From Saccopteryx bilineata (Eukaryota; Chordata; Mammalia; Chiroptera; Emballonuridae): DNA of 64,000 bases. Made by a program: the position numbers and the translations under genes. Of the stretch, positions 47,908 to 60,744 are shown piece by piece. Every line of letters begins with the position of its first letter. The stretch's first letter is position 1. Location of the stretch: positions 294,708,590 through 294,772,589 of the forward strand of contig NC_089492.1 of NCBI RefSeq assembly GCF_036850765.1. The letters are read 5' to 3'. The notes beneath the pieces are model-generated. The model did no database searches, had not been told where the DNA came from, and was given only the letters and a program-made list of their open reading frames with translations.

Positions 47908-49003
47908 CTGCGGGAATTTGGAATTCAATACACAAAAGGGCCTGTTACTGGTGGAATCACAAAAAAGAAACAAACTCACCATTTCAGTGAGAGCAAAGGG
48001 GTAAAAACTGTGGTCTGTACCTGCTGGGCTTTCCACTCTGAAACTTAGGTGTGCTATTTCTTTTTTTGGTTCTTGGATTCTTCCCACCTTTTGATGGGAA
48101 ACCCAGAGGGAACAGATAAACAGGTGACAGAGTGTCTAGAGACTAGGGGCACAGGTGAAGAAAAACAAAGACACTCTGTGTGCTGAGTTTGCTCATAGCA
48201 AAAACATCTCAAGGTGCTGCAAAGGGCCATCCATGCAGCCAAGATGGAAATCAGGAAGGTCAGAGGGGCTTCCCAGATGGGGTGCCTTATGAGCTACTGT
48301 CCTGGGGGAGCAGTAGAAGTAACCATACAGAGAAAGTGGGAAGCCCATCTCACCAAGCCTTAGGACAAGAAGGAAAAGAAAGGCACAGTCCTCCCAGAAT
48401 CAGGAAATGACAGTGCCGGAGAAGATGGGGCTGGTGAGAGTTCAGCCCCGAGATAAGTGTCCTTACAAGAGACAGGGGAGGGCTTGCTTTTTCAGTTGGC
48501 CTCAGTTGGGAGGATAGAACAAGAACATAACCATCTGCAAGCCAGGAAGTGGACCCTCACCAAATTGGCCAGCACCTCGATCTTGGACTGCCCAGCTTCT
48601 AGAACAATCTGTGGCATTCTTGTTGTAACGGCCCAGATTAAGATAGTAGGGTAAGAGTAATGCTCTCACTCTTGCATTTGGCAATGTTGAGTGTATTATT
48701 GTCAAGAAGAAACGAATAAGCAAATAACTTATTTAATTAATACAATAATCAATCAAGGTCCTTCATGAATCAGGGACAATAATGTGTCATAAATCAAGGT
48801 TTATGACTAATTGAACTGTACAGGAGGTCCACTCTATATAAGTGAAGAGGTCATATGGGTATTGTGGTTAAGATCATGGTTTCTGACCACAGAAACCCTG
48901 AATTCAAGTTCCAGAAGGACTCAATATTAGCTTTCTGGTGCCTGGCAAGGTACTCAAATTCTATAAGCTTTCATTTTCTCTTCTAAATAATAAAGCTAAA
49001 AAC
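47908..49003 (-). other. Unit B intron 3, left part: MLT1 LTR and MIR
   Basis: An MLT1/MST-type LTR on plus lies at about 48440-48660 (GTCCTTACAAGAGACAGGGG, CATCTGCAAGCCAGGAAG, CTCGATCTTGGACTGCCCAG). A MIR lies at about 48855-49000 (GTGGTTAAGATCATGGTTTC). The rest is unassigned; no exon. Confidence 0.7.
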
Positions 49004-49348
49004 AGCCTGACCAGGTGGTGGTGCAGGGAATAGAGTGTCAGACTGGGACGTGGAGGATGCAGGTTAGAAAACCCAAGGTCTCCAGCTTGAGCACAGGCTC
49101 ACCAGCTTGAGTGTGGGATCATAAACATGACCCCAATGGTTGCTGGCTTGAGCCCAAGGTCACTGTCTTGAGCATGGGATCACTTGGTCTGCTGTAGCCC
49201 CCCGGTCAAGGCACATATGAGAAAGCAATCAATGAACAACTAAAGTGCTGCAATGAAGAATTGATGCTTCTCATCTCTCTCTCTTCCTGTCTGTCTGTCC
49301 CTAACTGTCCCTCTCTCTGTCTCTGTCACAAAAAAAGAAAAAAAAATC
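49004..49348 (+). repeat. F2 SINE
   Basis: Longer subtype with CATAAACATGACCCC segment. Confidence 0.87.
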
Positions 49349-49435
49349 AGTGCACATTAGCTTGAATCTTTTATGGCTTAGTCACAGAATGAACTTCTGG
49401 ACCACGCCAGGAAACACGTAAGAATGTTTGAGGAC

Positions 49436-49756
49436 GCCTGACCAGGCGGTGGCACAGTGAATAGAGCATAGGACTGGGATGCAGAGGACCCAGGTTAGAG
49501 ACCCCGAGGCCAGCTTGAGCTCGGGCTCATCTGGCTTGAGCAAAAAAAAAAAAAAAGAAAAAAAAAAGTTCACCAGCTTGGACCCAAGGTCGCTGGCTCA
49601 AGCAGGGGGTTATTCGGTCTGCTGAAGTCCCCGGGTCAAGGCACATATGAGAAAGCAATCAATGAACAACTAAGGTGTCCCAACGAAAAACTGATGATTG
49701 ATGTTTCTCATCTCTCTCCGTTCCTGTCTGTCTATCCCTCTCTCAGTCCCTGAAAA
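49436..49756 (+). repeat. F2 SINE with internal poly-A
   Basis: Perfect TSD AGAATGTTTGAGGAC (49421, 49757). An A-rich run of about 27 bp (49541-49567) sits inside the body. Confidence 0.93.
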
Positions 49757-50181
49757 AAGAATGTTTGAGGACTTAACAGTAGAAAGAATGGGCCATGAGA
49801 TGTTTGATGAGCCAAGATCAGAGTGGCAGCAAGAGGAGGACGAGAATGAAGGCTCAGTGTGAACGGGCTGACAAACCAAGAGGGCCAAACACTGGAGCTG
49901 AGCGCCATCAGACAATGGTGCAGTGTAAGGTCACTTGGCATGGAAGTCACAGGAGGGTCGGCTCCGGAATCAGAACTTCTGAGCTCAAAGTCTGACTGGA
50001 CGAAGCCAGGGTAAACTGAGAAGATGCCTGTAAAGCAATCTGCACAGTGCCAAGCACGGCAAGAGCACTCAGACACTGTGGGCCATGCTGTCTACAAAAA
50101 TTAGGAGCAAAGTAGTGACCCTGTATGGAACAGAATCAGTGTTGTGATTGGTAGAGAGGGACCTCCCCCACAGAGACTTGT

Positions 50182-50547
50182 CTTTTTGGTTTTTTGTTTT
50201 TCTGAAGTGAGAAGCGGGAAGGCAAAGAGACTGCCGCATGCGTCTGACATTCCCACCAGGGGCGATGCTCTGCCCACCAGGGGGTGATGTTCTGCCCCTC
50301 CGGGGCGTCGCTCGGCCACAACCAGAGCCACTCTAGCGCCTGGGGCAGAGGCCAAGGAGCCATCCCCAGCGCCCGGGCATCCTTGCTCCAATGGAGCCTT
50401 GGCTGCGGGAGGGAAAGAGAGACAGAGAGGAAGGGGGGGGGGTGAGAAGCAAATGGGCGCTTCTCCTATGTGCCCTGGCCGGGAATCGAACCCGGGTCCC
50501 CCACACGCCAGGCCAACGCTCTACCGCTGAGCCAACCGGCCAGGGCC
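50182..50547 (-). repeat. F1 SINE
   Basis: Small deletions around GCATGCGTCTGACATTCCC; head intact. Confidence 0.9.
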
Positions 50548-50782
50548 GACCCAACTATATTTTTATGCTGAGCTGTGAATGGACAAGGTAACATAAGAGG
50601 CAAAAAAGAAGTGGAGAAGGTAGGTTCCCTCACAAGGTGTGATCTAGACTCTGGTGCAAGAATTGGCCGTGGTCGGAGCCAAGACATCCTCCAGGCAGGT
50701 AAGAAGGGAAGCTACACACAGGAGAGATTTAGGTTTAGAAACAACACAGGACAAAGTCTCTTATTTTCAATATGAAACTTTG

Positions 50783-51150
50783 CTGAGGCTCTAGCCAGTT
50801 GATCAGTGGATAGAGCATCAGCCTGGAGTATGGATGTCACGGGTTTGATCCCCAGTGAAGGCACACATGAGAAGTGACCATCTGCTTCTCCACTCCTCCC
50901 TCTCCCCCCTTCTCTCTCTCTCTTCCCTTTTGCAGCCAGTGGCTCGACTGGTTTGAGTGTCAGCCCTGGGCATACACGATAGTTTGCTCGGTTGGTCCAA
51001 GCATCAGCCCGAGGTGCTCAGGATAACTTGCTTGATTCAAACATTGGCCCTAGATGAGGGTTCGCCAGGTGGATTTCGGTTGGGGCACATGTGGGAGTCT
51101 GTCTATCTCCCCTCCTCTCACTTAAAAAAAACAAATAAATGAAAATAAAA
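50783..51150 (+). repeat. F1-variant SINE
   Basis: Like 11168 but with three successive GGTT.GA/GCATCAGCCC units, suggesting internal duplication. Confidence 0.78.
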
Positions 51151-51248
51151 GAAATTATGCTGAGATATCAGTGGTGTGACAAGAACACATAACTTTTCCA
51201 GGGCCACAGGCTGCTGTGCACCACAGCTCGTGTTAAGACCAGGCAGCT

Positions 51249-51645
51249 GCCCTGGCCGGTTGGCTCAACGGTAGAGCATCGGCCTAGCGTGCAGAGGACC
51301 CGGGTTCGATTCCTGGCCAGGGCACACAGGAGAAGCGCCCATTTGCTTCTCCACCCCTCCGCCGCGCTTTCCTCTCTGTCTCTCTCTTCCCCTCCCACAG
51401 CCGGGGCTCCATTGGAGCAAAGATGGCCCGGGCACTGGGGATGGCTCTGTGGCCTCTGCCTCAGGGCTAGAGTGGCTCTGGTCGCAACATGGCAACGCCC
51501 AGGATGGGCAGAGCATCGCCCCCTGGTGGGCAGAGCGTCGCCCCTGGTGGGCGTGCCGGGTGGATCCCGGTCGGGCGCATGCGGGAGTCTGTCTGACTGT
51601 CTCTCCCTGTTTCCAGCTTCAGAAGAATGAAAAAAAAAAAAAAAA
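51249..51645 (+). repeat. F1 SINE, young
   Basis: TSD AAGACCAGGCAGCT (51236, 51644). It lies about 230 bp from the unit B KRAB-B exon. Confidence 0.93.
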
Positions 51646-51875
51646 GACCAGGCAGCTGGAGCCAAGAATGCAAATGTTACCTAAGAAGACACCTCCCAAC
51701 TCCCTCCAGAAGTGGTGAGGAGTGTGACAGGGGCTGGAGAAAGGGAGACAGAAGGACCTCAGGTTAAAAGGCTGCATGTAGGCCATAAGAAAATCCCCAC
51801 AAATGCCAGAGGTAGTGGTCACCTTGTTGTCTTCAAGTGGCCATAACCCCCACCTGGCCGGCTGTTGGCACCCAC

Positions 51876-51971
51876 CTGCACAGGAGCTTGAGAAGAGCTC
51901 TTTCTTCGATGTCTGTGATTCTGGACGATGCTCCGGTGGGTAGATCAGTTCTGGTTCAGACACAGGACAGC
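51876..51971 (-). CDS. Unit B, KRAB-B-like exon
   Basis: This 96-bp exon sits between acceptor TATGAACAG (51972 upward) and donor GTGGGTG (51875 downward). 96 bp is the usual KRAB-B/b exon size. It completes the one-base overhang of KRAB-A and leaves one base for the finger exon. The product reads CPVSEPELIYPPEHRPES, then KKELFSSSCAG, which matches the KRAB-b pattern of a PEL..LLEHGQE core followed by a CAG end. It lies in sequence free of young SINEs. Confidence 0.88.
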
Positions 51972-52263
51972 CTGTTCATAGGAAAAGAGAGAGAGGAAAC
52001 AGGGAATTGGGTGAGCCAAAAGAAAAATCTAGGCCCGGACTTCAGGATGTAGACGAGACCCTAGAACAAAGCTGCTCCCATCTGTGCAAATAAAATGCTG
52101 AGACCTGGAAACCAAGGGCAAAAACACCACCCGAAAGACCCAAACATGGTAGACATCAGTGCCGGTTGCGTAGACAGCACCAGTTCCTTTTTATTGCCAC
52201 CCTATGCTATCCCACCACTGTTTAGACATTCAGACGAATCTCCTGACGATGCTTTCTACTTAA

Positions 52264-52860
52264 CCCTTTCAGTAGTGAGGTTTTTTTTCATGCTCGCTGA
52301 CCCCTGGGAGTGAGTTTTGTTTTTGGGTTATTTTTCCAAAAATAGTTCCAGTTATAGTTTTATTAACTTAAAATCATGTTTGGCCTAACCAGGCAGTGGC
52401 GCAGTGGATAGAGCGTCAGACTGGGACGCAGAGGACACAAGTTCGAGACCCCAAGGTTGCCAGCTTGAGCACAGGCTCACTGGGTTTGAGCAAGGCTCAC
52501 CAGCTTGAGCCCAAGGTCACTGCCTCGAGCAAGGGGTCACTCGGTCTGCTGTAGCCCCCTGGTCAAGGCACATATGAAAAATCAATCAATAAACAACTAA
52601 GGAACCAACCGAAACGAAGAATTGATGTTTCTCATCTCTCTCCCTTTGTGTCTGTCTGTCCCTCTCTCTGACTGTCTTAGCCACACGCACACAAAAAAAA
52701 TCATGTTTGTTTGATAACCAATGTATGGAAACAAGAACATACATTTGCCTTTTTTAAATGTTGCCTTACACATTTTTAAAATAAAAGTTTTTGTATGGTC
52801 ATACTCTGGATGGTCAGGAGGCACGAGTATGTGTATGAACGTTCATGCTACTCAAAAGGC
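52264..52860. mobile_element. piggyBac-type non-autonomous element with F2 SINE
   Basis: Flanked by TTAA at 52260-52263 and 52861-52864. Inverted ends CCCTTTCAGTAGTGA / complement of TGCTACTCAAAAGGC. The F2 SINE (52381-52699) has TSD AATCATGTTT. Confidence 0.8.
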
Positions 52861-52869
52861 TTAATCTAA

Positions 52870-54150
52870 GCCAGGGCCCTCAACTTCCCTGTGCATTAGT
52901 AACACCTGGGGCACCTGGCCGCCAACACTGACCTATTCAAACAAAATATCTGGGGCAAGGCTTGGGCATCAGTAGACTTACACACTCCCCAGGTGTTGGT
53001 GGCCCATCTAGCAGGTCTGTCACCTTACAAATGGCATCCCTGATGACGGTTATTCTCAGATCACTGTCACGTGACCTATAAGATGAGCCACTCTGAGTAG
53101 AGAGAAAGTTTTCATCTAGAGGAGGCCAGGTGGGGCACCTGCAGCTCCTGTTGTCCTGAAGCATCTCATAACTTCTGCCAGAGACAGCCTGGGTGTCAGG
53201 ACCAAGGACAAGAAGCAAAGATGCAGATAACTGGGCGGGCCCTGTCAAACCCGGAGCCAGCCTCACCTTTGAGCTGCATGCTCAGTGAGGTGATACGTTT
53301 ACTTCGGGGTGAAGACTGAGCTGGTCTGCCGTGTGCAGCCACACTGCGAGGGTAAAGGACTCTGTGGAGCAGGAGAGACAGAACCCTCACCTGCAGATCC
53401 TAGACCAAAGCTCAGGATGTACCTGTCGTCACTAAGCAAATGTTTACTCATGTCTGCCATGGCCGAGGACAGGTGAAGGAGACCTTCCTTCCACTCTGTC
53501 AGGAGTCTTGTCCCCTCCAACCTCAGGACCACTGTACATGTCACCCCAACTCCCTGGAAAGGGGGTTCTTGCCCCACTTGTTCCTTCTTGCCTACTCTAA
53601 CCCTTTGGGTCTAAGCACAAATGCCACTTTCTGAGAAACTCCACTGAACGGTGGCTGCGGGGTCCCAGGGCTTCATCCATCTTCCATGTTCTCATGGAAT
53701 TTTAGTACTAGCAGTGAGTCAAACACTAACATTTCAAAGACGTCCTGTTACCAGTTCTGCATCTAAAAAGCCTGGGAGTTGCCACCCCCTCCTGACAAGG
53801 AGAAAGCGGCATAGACTGAAATACCAACGAGTCTTCTCAGGACAGGAACAGGGAAGGCACAGAGGGCAAACTGCTACACCCTAGACTGGAGACAGCAGTC
53901 CTGGCTCAAAGCAGCAGGGGCACATGGGCTGCCAGGACAGGCAACCTGAGCTGTGACTGATCAACGGATGGAGGCTCTGGGCAGACAACTCCAGGGGGAC
54001 AGGGCCAGGGGGGCACTCTCAATACTGAGATTTATCTCCAGGAGTTTGACAGAGTTTCCACAGTAAATACAAACAAACAAAAAAACAAATCTCCTTTGGC
54101 CTCTGGCAGGGGGAGAGAAGCAGCTTTAAAATATACCAGAACATTAAGCT
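52870..54150. other. Unit B intron 2, unassigned stretch
   Basis: Mostly unique sequence with weak L2/MIR-like character (for example around 53480-53640). No convincing exon or young repeat. Confidence 0.4.
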
Positions 54151-54154
54151 CTTT

Positions 54155-54517
54155 TTTGTTTTTGTATGTTTCTGAAGTGAGAAGCAGAGAGGCAGAGAGA
54201 CAGACTCCTGCATGTGCCCGACCGGGATCCACCGGGCATGCCCACCAGGGGGCGATGCTCTGCCCATCTGGGACGTTGCTTTGTTGCAACTGGAGGCATT
54301 CTAGCGCCTGAGGTGGAGGCTATGGAGCCATCCTCAGTGCCCAGGCCAACTTTGCTCCAATGGAACCTTGGCTGCGGGAGAGGAAGAGAGAGACAAAGGA
54401 GAGGGGAAGAGTGGAGAAGCAAATGGGCGCTTCTCCTTTGTGCTCTGACCAGGAATTGAACCGGGGACTTCCACACGCTGGGCTGATGCTCTACTGCTGA
54501 GCCACCTGGCCAGGGCC
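54155..54517 (-). repeat. F1 SINE
   Basis: TSD ACATTAAGCTCTT / GCATTAAGTTCTT. Confidence 0.88.
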
Positions 54518-54858
54518 CAGAGCATTAAGTTCTTAACAAGGCCTGCCTTCAAGAGAAACTAGGTAGTTAACTAGAGCCTAAATGCTTTATCAGAGCCTAA
54601 CTAACCTGGGGAAGAGGAAACAGCCAAGTCCAATCAACTCTAACCATCCTGTCTTACCTAAAGAGGACAACATAAATACTGAGAAACCCTTGTGAAGTCA
54701 CAGTCCAGAGGTGCAGGTGCACTAAAAAACTGAACCCTACTAATAGGACATAGGACACTCTCCCTATGTCCACACCTCAACCATTCCATTTCTAAAGGCC
54801 TATTTATCGCAGTTACTTTTACCCAGTACATCATATCCAGGTATCAGGAATAAATGCT

Positions 54859-55320
54859 AAGCCTGACTGGTGGTGGCACAGTGAATACAGCATTGACCTG
54901 GGACACTGAGATCCCAGGTTTAAAACCCCAAGATTGCTGGCTTAAGCACACGCTCACCTGCTTGAGCATGGAATCACCAACCCCATGATCACCAGCTTGA
55001 GCTCCCAGAGTCAAGGCATGTAAGAGAAGTAATCAATGAATAACTCAAGTGATGCAACTATGAGTTGATGCTTCACATTATTTCTTAAATTATTTATTTA
55101 TTTATTCATTTTAGAGAGGAGAGGGAGAGACAAAGAAAGAGAGGAGAGGGGAGGAGCTGGAAGCATCAACTCCCATATGTGCCTTGACCAGGCAAGCCCA
55201 GGGTTTTGAACCAGCGACCTCAGCATTTCCAGGTCGACGCTTTATCCACTGCGCCACCATAGATCAGGCAATTCACATTATTTCTTTACCTTCCTATCTC
55301 TCTCACTAAAAAGAAAAAAA
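54859..55320 (+). repeat. F2 SINE with inverted F3 SINE
   Basis: F3 (55085-55270, minus) with TSD TTCACATTATTTCTT; outer TSD GAATAAATGCTAA. Confidence 0.88.
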
Positions 55321-55536
55321 ATGAATAAATGCTAAAAGGCAAAAACCACAATCTGAAGACATAAGAGCAAGTATCAGAAACAGGTATGTCAGGGATGCTA
55401 GAATTATCAGTTCAGAAATTTACAATAACAATGATTAATATACTAAGGACACATTAACAGACAAAGTAACAACATGTAAGAACAGATGGACAAGGTAAGC
55501 AGAGAGATGGAAATCCTAATTAAGAACAAAAAAGAT

Positions 55537-55885
55537 ACCTGGCCGGTTGGCTCAGTGGTAGAGCATCAGCCCCGTGTGTGGAGGTCCTGGGTTCGATTCC
55601 AGTCCAGGCACACAGGAGAAGTGCCCATCTACCCTTCATCTTTTCCTTCCTCTCTCTTCCTTTCCCACAGCCAAGGCTCCACTGGAGCAAAGTTGGCCCG
55701 AGTGCTGAGGACTGCTCCATAGTCTCCACCTCAGGTGCTAAAGTAGCTCGGTTGCTAAGCAATGGAGCAATGGCACCAGATGGGCAGAGCATCATCTGGT
55801 AGGGGGCTTGCCAGGTGGATCCTGGTGAGGGTGCATGCAAGAGTCTGTCTCTCTGCCTCTCTATTTCTTGCTTAAGAAAGAGAAA
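55537..55885 (+). repeat. F1 SINE, head truncated
   Basis: Starts ACCTGGCCGGTTGGCTCAG, lacking the usual GCC start; several small deletions. Confidence 0.85.
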
Positions 55886-55982
55886 AAGAACAAAACAGAA
55901 ATGCTATAGACCAAAAACACTGAATAATGTCTCTGATGGGCTTATTAGTAGACTGCAAACAGCTGAATAAATAATCTCGGAG

Positions 55983-56612
55983 CCTGCCTGATCAGGCGGT
56001 GGTGCAGTAGATAGAGCAGTGGTCGGGAACCTATGGCTCGCGAGCCAGATGTGGCTCTTTTGATGGCTGCATCTGGTTCACAGACAAATCTTTAATAAGA
56101 AAAATAATAATGTTGAAAATATAAAACATTCTCATGTATTACAATCCATTCATTTCCTACTGCTCATATTCATGGTTGCGGGTGGCTAGAGCCAATCACA
56201 GCTGTCCTCCGGGACAACACCAAATTTTTATTGGATAATGCATAACGTACATGGGTCATTGTATGGCTCTCATGGAATTACATTTTAAAATATGTGGCAT
56301 TCATGGCTCTCTCAGCCGAAAAGGTTCCCGACCCGAGACAGCGTCAGACTGGGACGAGGAGGACCCAGGTTTGAAACCCCAGGGTCGCTGGCTTGAGTAC
56401 AGGCTCATCTGCTTTAAGGAGGGCTCACCAGCTTGAGCCCAAGGTTGCTGGCTTGAGCAAGGGGTCACTCAGTCTGCTGTAGCCCCCTAGTCAAGGCACA
56501 TATGAGAAAGCAATCAATGAACAACTAAGGTGCCACAACAAAGAATTGATGCTTCTTATTCTCTCTCCCTTCCTGTCTGTCTGTCCCTGTCTGTCCCTCT
56601 CTCTGTCTGTCT

Positions 56613-56651
<39 letters not shown>
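55983..56651 (+). repeat. F2 SINE with hAT insert and (CA)n tail
   Basis: F2 at 55983-56016 and 56334-56608; (CA)n at 56609-56651 extends its tail. Confidence 0.88.
56017..56333. mobile_element. hAT non-autonomous element, same family as 24264
   Basis: Aligns in reverse with 24264-24602 (shared GAGCCACATGTGGC-like ends and CATTCATTTCCTACTGCTCAT). TSD degenerate and the last few terminal bases changed. Confidence 0.82.
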
Positions 56652-56653
<2 letters not shown>

Positions 56654-56979
56654 TCCCATTTGAGGATTTCTATACAGCATCCATATAAAGTACATAGTAC
56701 ACTCAGCACCGTTTCCTTGATGTAAAAACCGAGACTCCGGCAGATAAAAGTCATTTGCTAAAATCATGAAATGATGAATGGCTGAGCCATAATGGAAACC
56801 AGGCTTGTCAGCTCTGGCATCTGGCCTGTTTCACTACAAACGTACACGGCATTGTTCCAGAAGATGCTGAGTCCAAGTGCGAGGATGACAACCATGACAA
56901 TGAAGACGATGAGATCCTTAAGAACAGTGACAGCAGCAGGGGTCATAATTACTAAACCCGCACACAGCAAGGTATCAGC

Positions 56980-57150
56980 AGGCATTGTTCAGACACTTAA
57001 CCTTCCAACCGTCCTCATTTTACCTGGGAGGTAACTGAGGCACAAAGGGAGTCTGTATCTTGCCCAGGAACACACAGCTTATAAGAACCAGAGCAGAACT
57101 GGACACCAAGGGTCAGACACCAGACCCTCGTCTTCCAACTGCTACACTAA
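56980..57150 (-). repeat. MIR SINE
   Basis: CCTCATTTTACCTGGGAGGT, GTAACTGAGGCACAAAGGGA, CTTGCCCAGGAACACACAGC: MIR core in reverse. A second weaker MIR-like piece lies at about 56725-56830. Confidence 0.75.
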
Positions 57151-57461
57151 AGAGGAAATGACAAACACCGTGGCACATGGCCAGCAGGCTCAGGAAAGCG
57201 ATAGTGAGAGGGGGATGTAAAGAGGAAAAGGCAATTCTCAGGAAACAGGGGTCAGAGGAAGGGGCAGACTTGGGGGGAGGCCAGACTTCAGCATTTTATG
57301 AACCCCTAAAAATAAAAATGAGGAATTCCACATAGTGGTTTTGTCAACTGCAAAATTTGCACAAACATCCAGAACCACCAGTTATTATCAACATTTCCCA
57401 CAGAAAAAAAGACTTGTATAGTCAAAAATGCACAGAGCTTTTAGCAATAAAGATGTGTCTT

Positions 57462-57636
57462 TTTTTTTTTTAAGGATTTTATTCATTTTAGAGAGGAGAG
57501 AGTCTGTGAGGAGGGGAGGAGAAACAGGAAGCACCAACTCCCATACGTGCCTTGACTAAACAAACCCACGGTTTCAACCGGCAACCTCAGCATTCCAGGT
57601 CAATGCTTTATCAATTGCACCACCACAGTTCAGGCC
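57462..57636 (-). repeat. F3 SINE
   Basis: TSD AAGATGTGTCTTT (57449, 57638). Confidence 0.9.
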
Positions 57637-57787
57637 GAAGATGTGTCTTTTAAATTGATTGACTAAGCTTTTGAGGGACCCACTGCAAAGAACCTACTTC
57701 TCTGATCTGCCAAGAAGAGCATGCTGGGAGAATTAAATGAGTAGAGAGAAATAATATAAAAATACAGAAAGCAGACAAGAAAAGTTC

Positions 57788-58160
57788 TGGGTCCTGGGTA
57801 CGTGGCTCAGATGATTAAAGAATCGGCAGGAAGCACTGAGGTTGCCAGTCCAATACCTGGTCAAGGCACATACAGGAACAGATCAATGTTCCTGTCTCTT
57901 ATCTCTCTCTCTTTCTCCCTCCTCTTTTGTTAAAATCAATAAATAAAAATTAAGCCTGGCCAGTGGTGGCGCAGTGGATAGAGCGTTGACCTAGAATGCT
58001 GAAGTCGCTGGTTTGAAACCCTGGGCTTGTCCCGTTAAGGCACATATGAGAAGCAAGCAGTGAACAACTGGAGTGAAGCAACTATGAGTTGATACTTCTC
58101 ACTCCCCACCACCACTCCTCTCTCTGTAAAATCAATCAATAAAAAAAAATTAAAAAATAT
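57788..58160 (+). repeat. F4 SINE followed by F3-type SINE
   Basis: F4 at 57788-57950 (ends AAAATCAATAAATAAAAATTA), F3-type at 57953-58160 with F2-like GCAAGCAGTGAACAACTGGA segment. Confidence 0.8.
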
Positions 58161-58179
58161 ATATATGGAAAAAAAGAAT

Positions 58180-58860
58180 AAAAGAAAAAAATGGTTGATA
58201 TCCCACTTTTAGGAATATATCCTAAGAATATCATATCACTGATTCAAAAGAAGAAATCCACCCCATGTATAATGCAGCATTGTTTATAATAGCCAAGATC
58301 TGGAAACAGCCCAAGTATTCATCAATGGAAAATTGCATTAAAAAGCTGTGGTACAAAAACACAATGAAATACTACACGGCTGTGAAAAAGAACGAAATCT
58401 TACCTTTTGTGACAGCATGGATGGACCTGGAGATTATTATGCTAAGTGAAATAAGCCAGGCAGAGAAAGAAAAATATCATATGATCTCGCTTATATGTGG
58501 AATCTAATGAACAAAATTAACCCAGGAACAGAATAGAGGAAGAGACGGGGTCACAGGGAACAGAGGGACAGCTGTCAGAGGGAAGGGGGATGAGGGGATG
58601 GGATCAGAGAAGGTAAAGGGATTAGTGAAATTATATATACATAACACAGAGATACAGATCACAGGGCAGCAAATCATAGAGGGAAGGGGTAGGGAGCTAG
58701 GGGGAACAGGGCAAAGGGGGCATTAATAGGGACACAGGGGTGAGGGGTGAGCGAGTTATATTCAGTGGGACATTTGAAATCATGTAAACACAATAAATTA
58801 AAAATTAATAAAATAATAAAAAATTAAATTAAATAAAGAAATAATAATGTAAAATAAAAA
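58180..58860 (+). mobile_element. L1 3' end
   Basis: CATGTATAATGCAGCATTG, CAGCATGGATGGACCTGGAG, AAATAAGCCAGGCAGAGAAA and CTTATATGTGGAATCTAATG are the ORF2 end; a G-rich 3' UTR and A-rich tail follow. ORF2 survives open only for about 80 codons (58265-58507). Confidence 0.9.
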
Positions 58861-58909
58861 AATGGAAATTTAAAAAAAGAAATGCATTGGCCTCAAAAAG
58901 CATGGTCTG

Positions 58910-59275
58910 GCCTGACCGGGCAGTGGCGCAGTAGATAGAGCGTTGGACTGGGATGCGGAGGACCCAGGTTCGAGACCCCGAGGTCGCCAGCTTGAGCACG
59001 GGCTCATCTGGTTTGAGCAAAAATTCCACCAGCTTGAGCCCAAGGTTGCTGGCTCCAACAAGGTGTTACTCGGTCTGCTGAAGGCCCGCGGTCAAGGCAC
59101 ATATGAGAAAGCAATCAATGAACAACTAAGGGGTTGCAACGCGCAATGAAAAACTAATAATTGATGCTTCTCATCTCTCTCCATTCCTGTCTGTCTGTCC
59201 CTGTCTATCCCTCTCTCTGACTCACTCTCTGTCTCTATAAAAAAAAAATAATAATTAAAAAAAAAAAAAAAAAAA
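58910..59275 (+). repeat. F2 SINE
   Basis: TSD AAGCATGGTCT(G/A)G; inserted just after the L1 tail. Confidence 0.9.
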
Positions 59276-59596
59276 GGCATGGTCTAGGTGGCCGCTTCCT
59301 TCTACAAAATAGCTGTGGCAGAAAAGGTCACTGTGAAAAGACAGTGACAGGCACTGATCCGCAGAGAGAGGCCAGGACAAGAAACGCATAAGCCAGACCA
59401 TAATCACGCTTCCCTAAATTCCTACGTCCATCCCTCAAAGGGCCCAGCTGGAATACCTGCATTTGGGTTCTGTGAGACACTCCTACTTCCTCCCAACACA
59501 TCTTCATCCTTTCGGCTGTAACCAAAGGTAAACTGTACTGCTTACAAAAATTAGGACCTATTTCAAAATGAATATGAAGGAATAAAATACCCCCTT

Positions 59597-60323
<727 letters not shown>

Positions 60324-60744
60324 TTAGAGGCAGCAGTGTTCATCTTGGAGCTGCTGGATGGCATCAGAGACATAGCTCTGGATGGAAAAGGGGCAGAGAG
60401 ACCAAACACCTCCTGAGGGCCAAGCTCTGTGCCAGGCTCAAGAAGGCAGACGCTACTTCACACTGGTGACAGCAGGGTAGAAAACAGAAGCGTCTCATGC
60501 AAACATTAGGTCAGAACTGTCCTGGGTGGACTGTGAGGGCCAGAATGGAAAGAACTCTCAGATGTCTTAGGAATGAAAAATGCAAACTAAGGACAAAGAA
60601 AACAATACTAACACTAATTACAGTGATCACACTTAAGACTCACTGGTCCTTACTGTCTGCGTGCTTTAGTGCTAAGGGACTTACCTATTGTGTTCAAGTG
60701 ACCGGAAGCCCCCAGCTCCAACATCATGCTTAGATGTAAATCTA

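Noticed and set aside
53196..53577. Possible exons in the 53.2-53.6 kb region
   Set aside because: Several GT/AG pairs are present but no frame carries a recognisable domain or matches the phases of unit B.
56764..56985. Hydrophobic 73-aa frame on minus (IVMVVILALGLSIFW)
   Set aside because: Lies in MIR-like intron sequence; no signal of conservation, promoter or splice sites. Hydrophobicity comes from reading a CAT/GAT-rich stretch in reverse.
58265..58507. 80-codon open frame on plus (MYNAALFIIAKIWKQPKYSS)
   Set aside because: Residual L1 ORF2 C-terminus, not a host gene; truncated on both sides.
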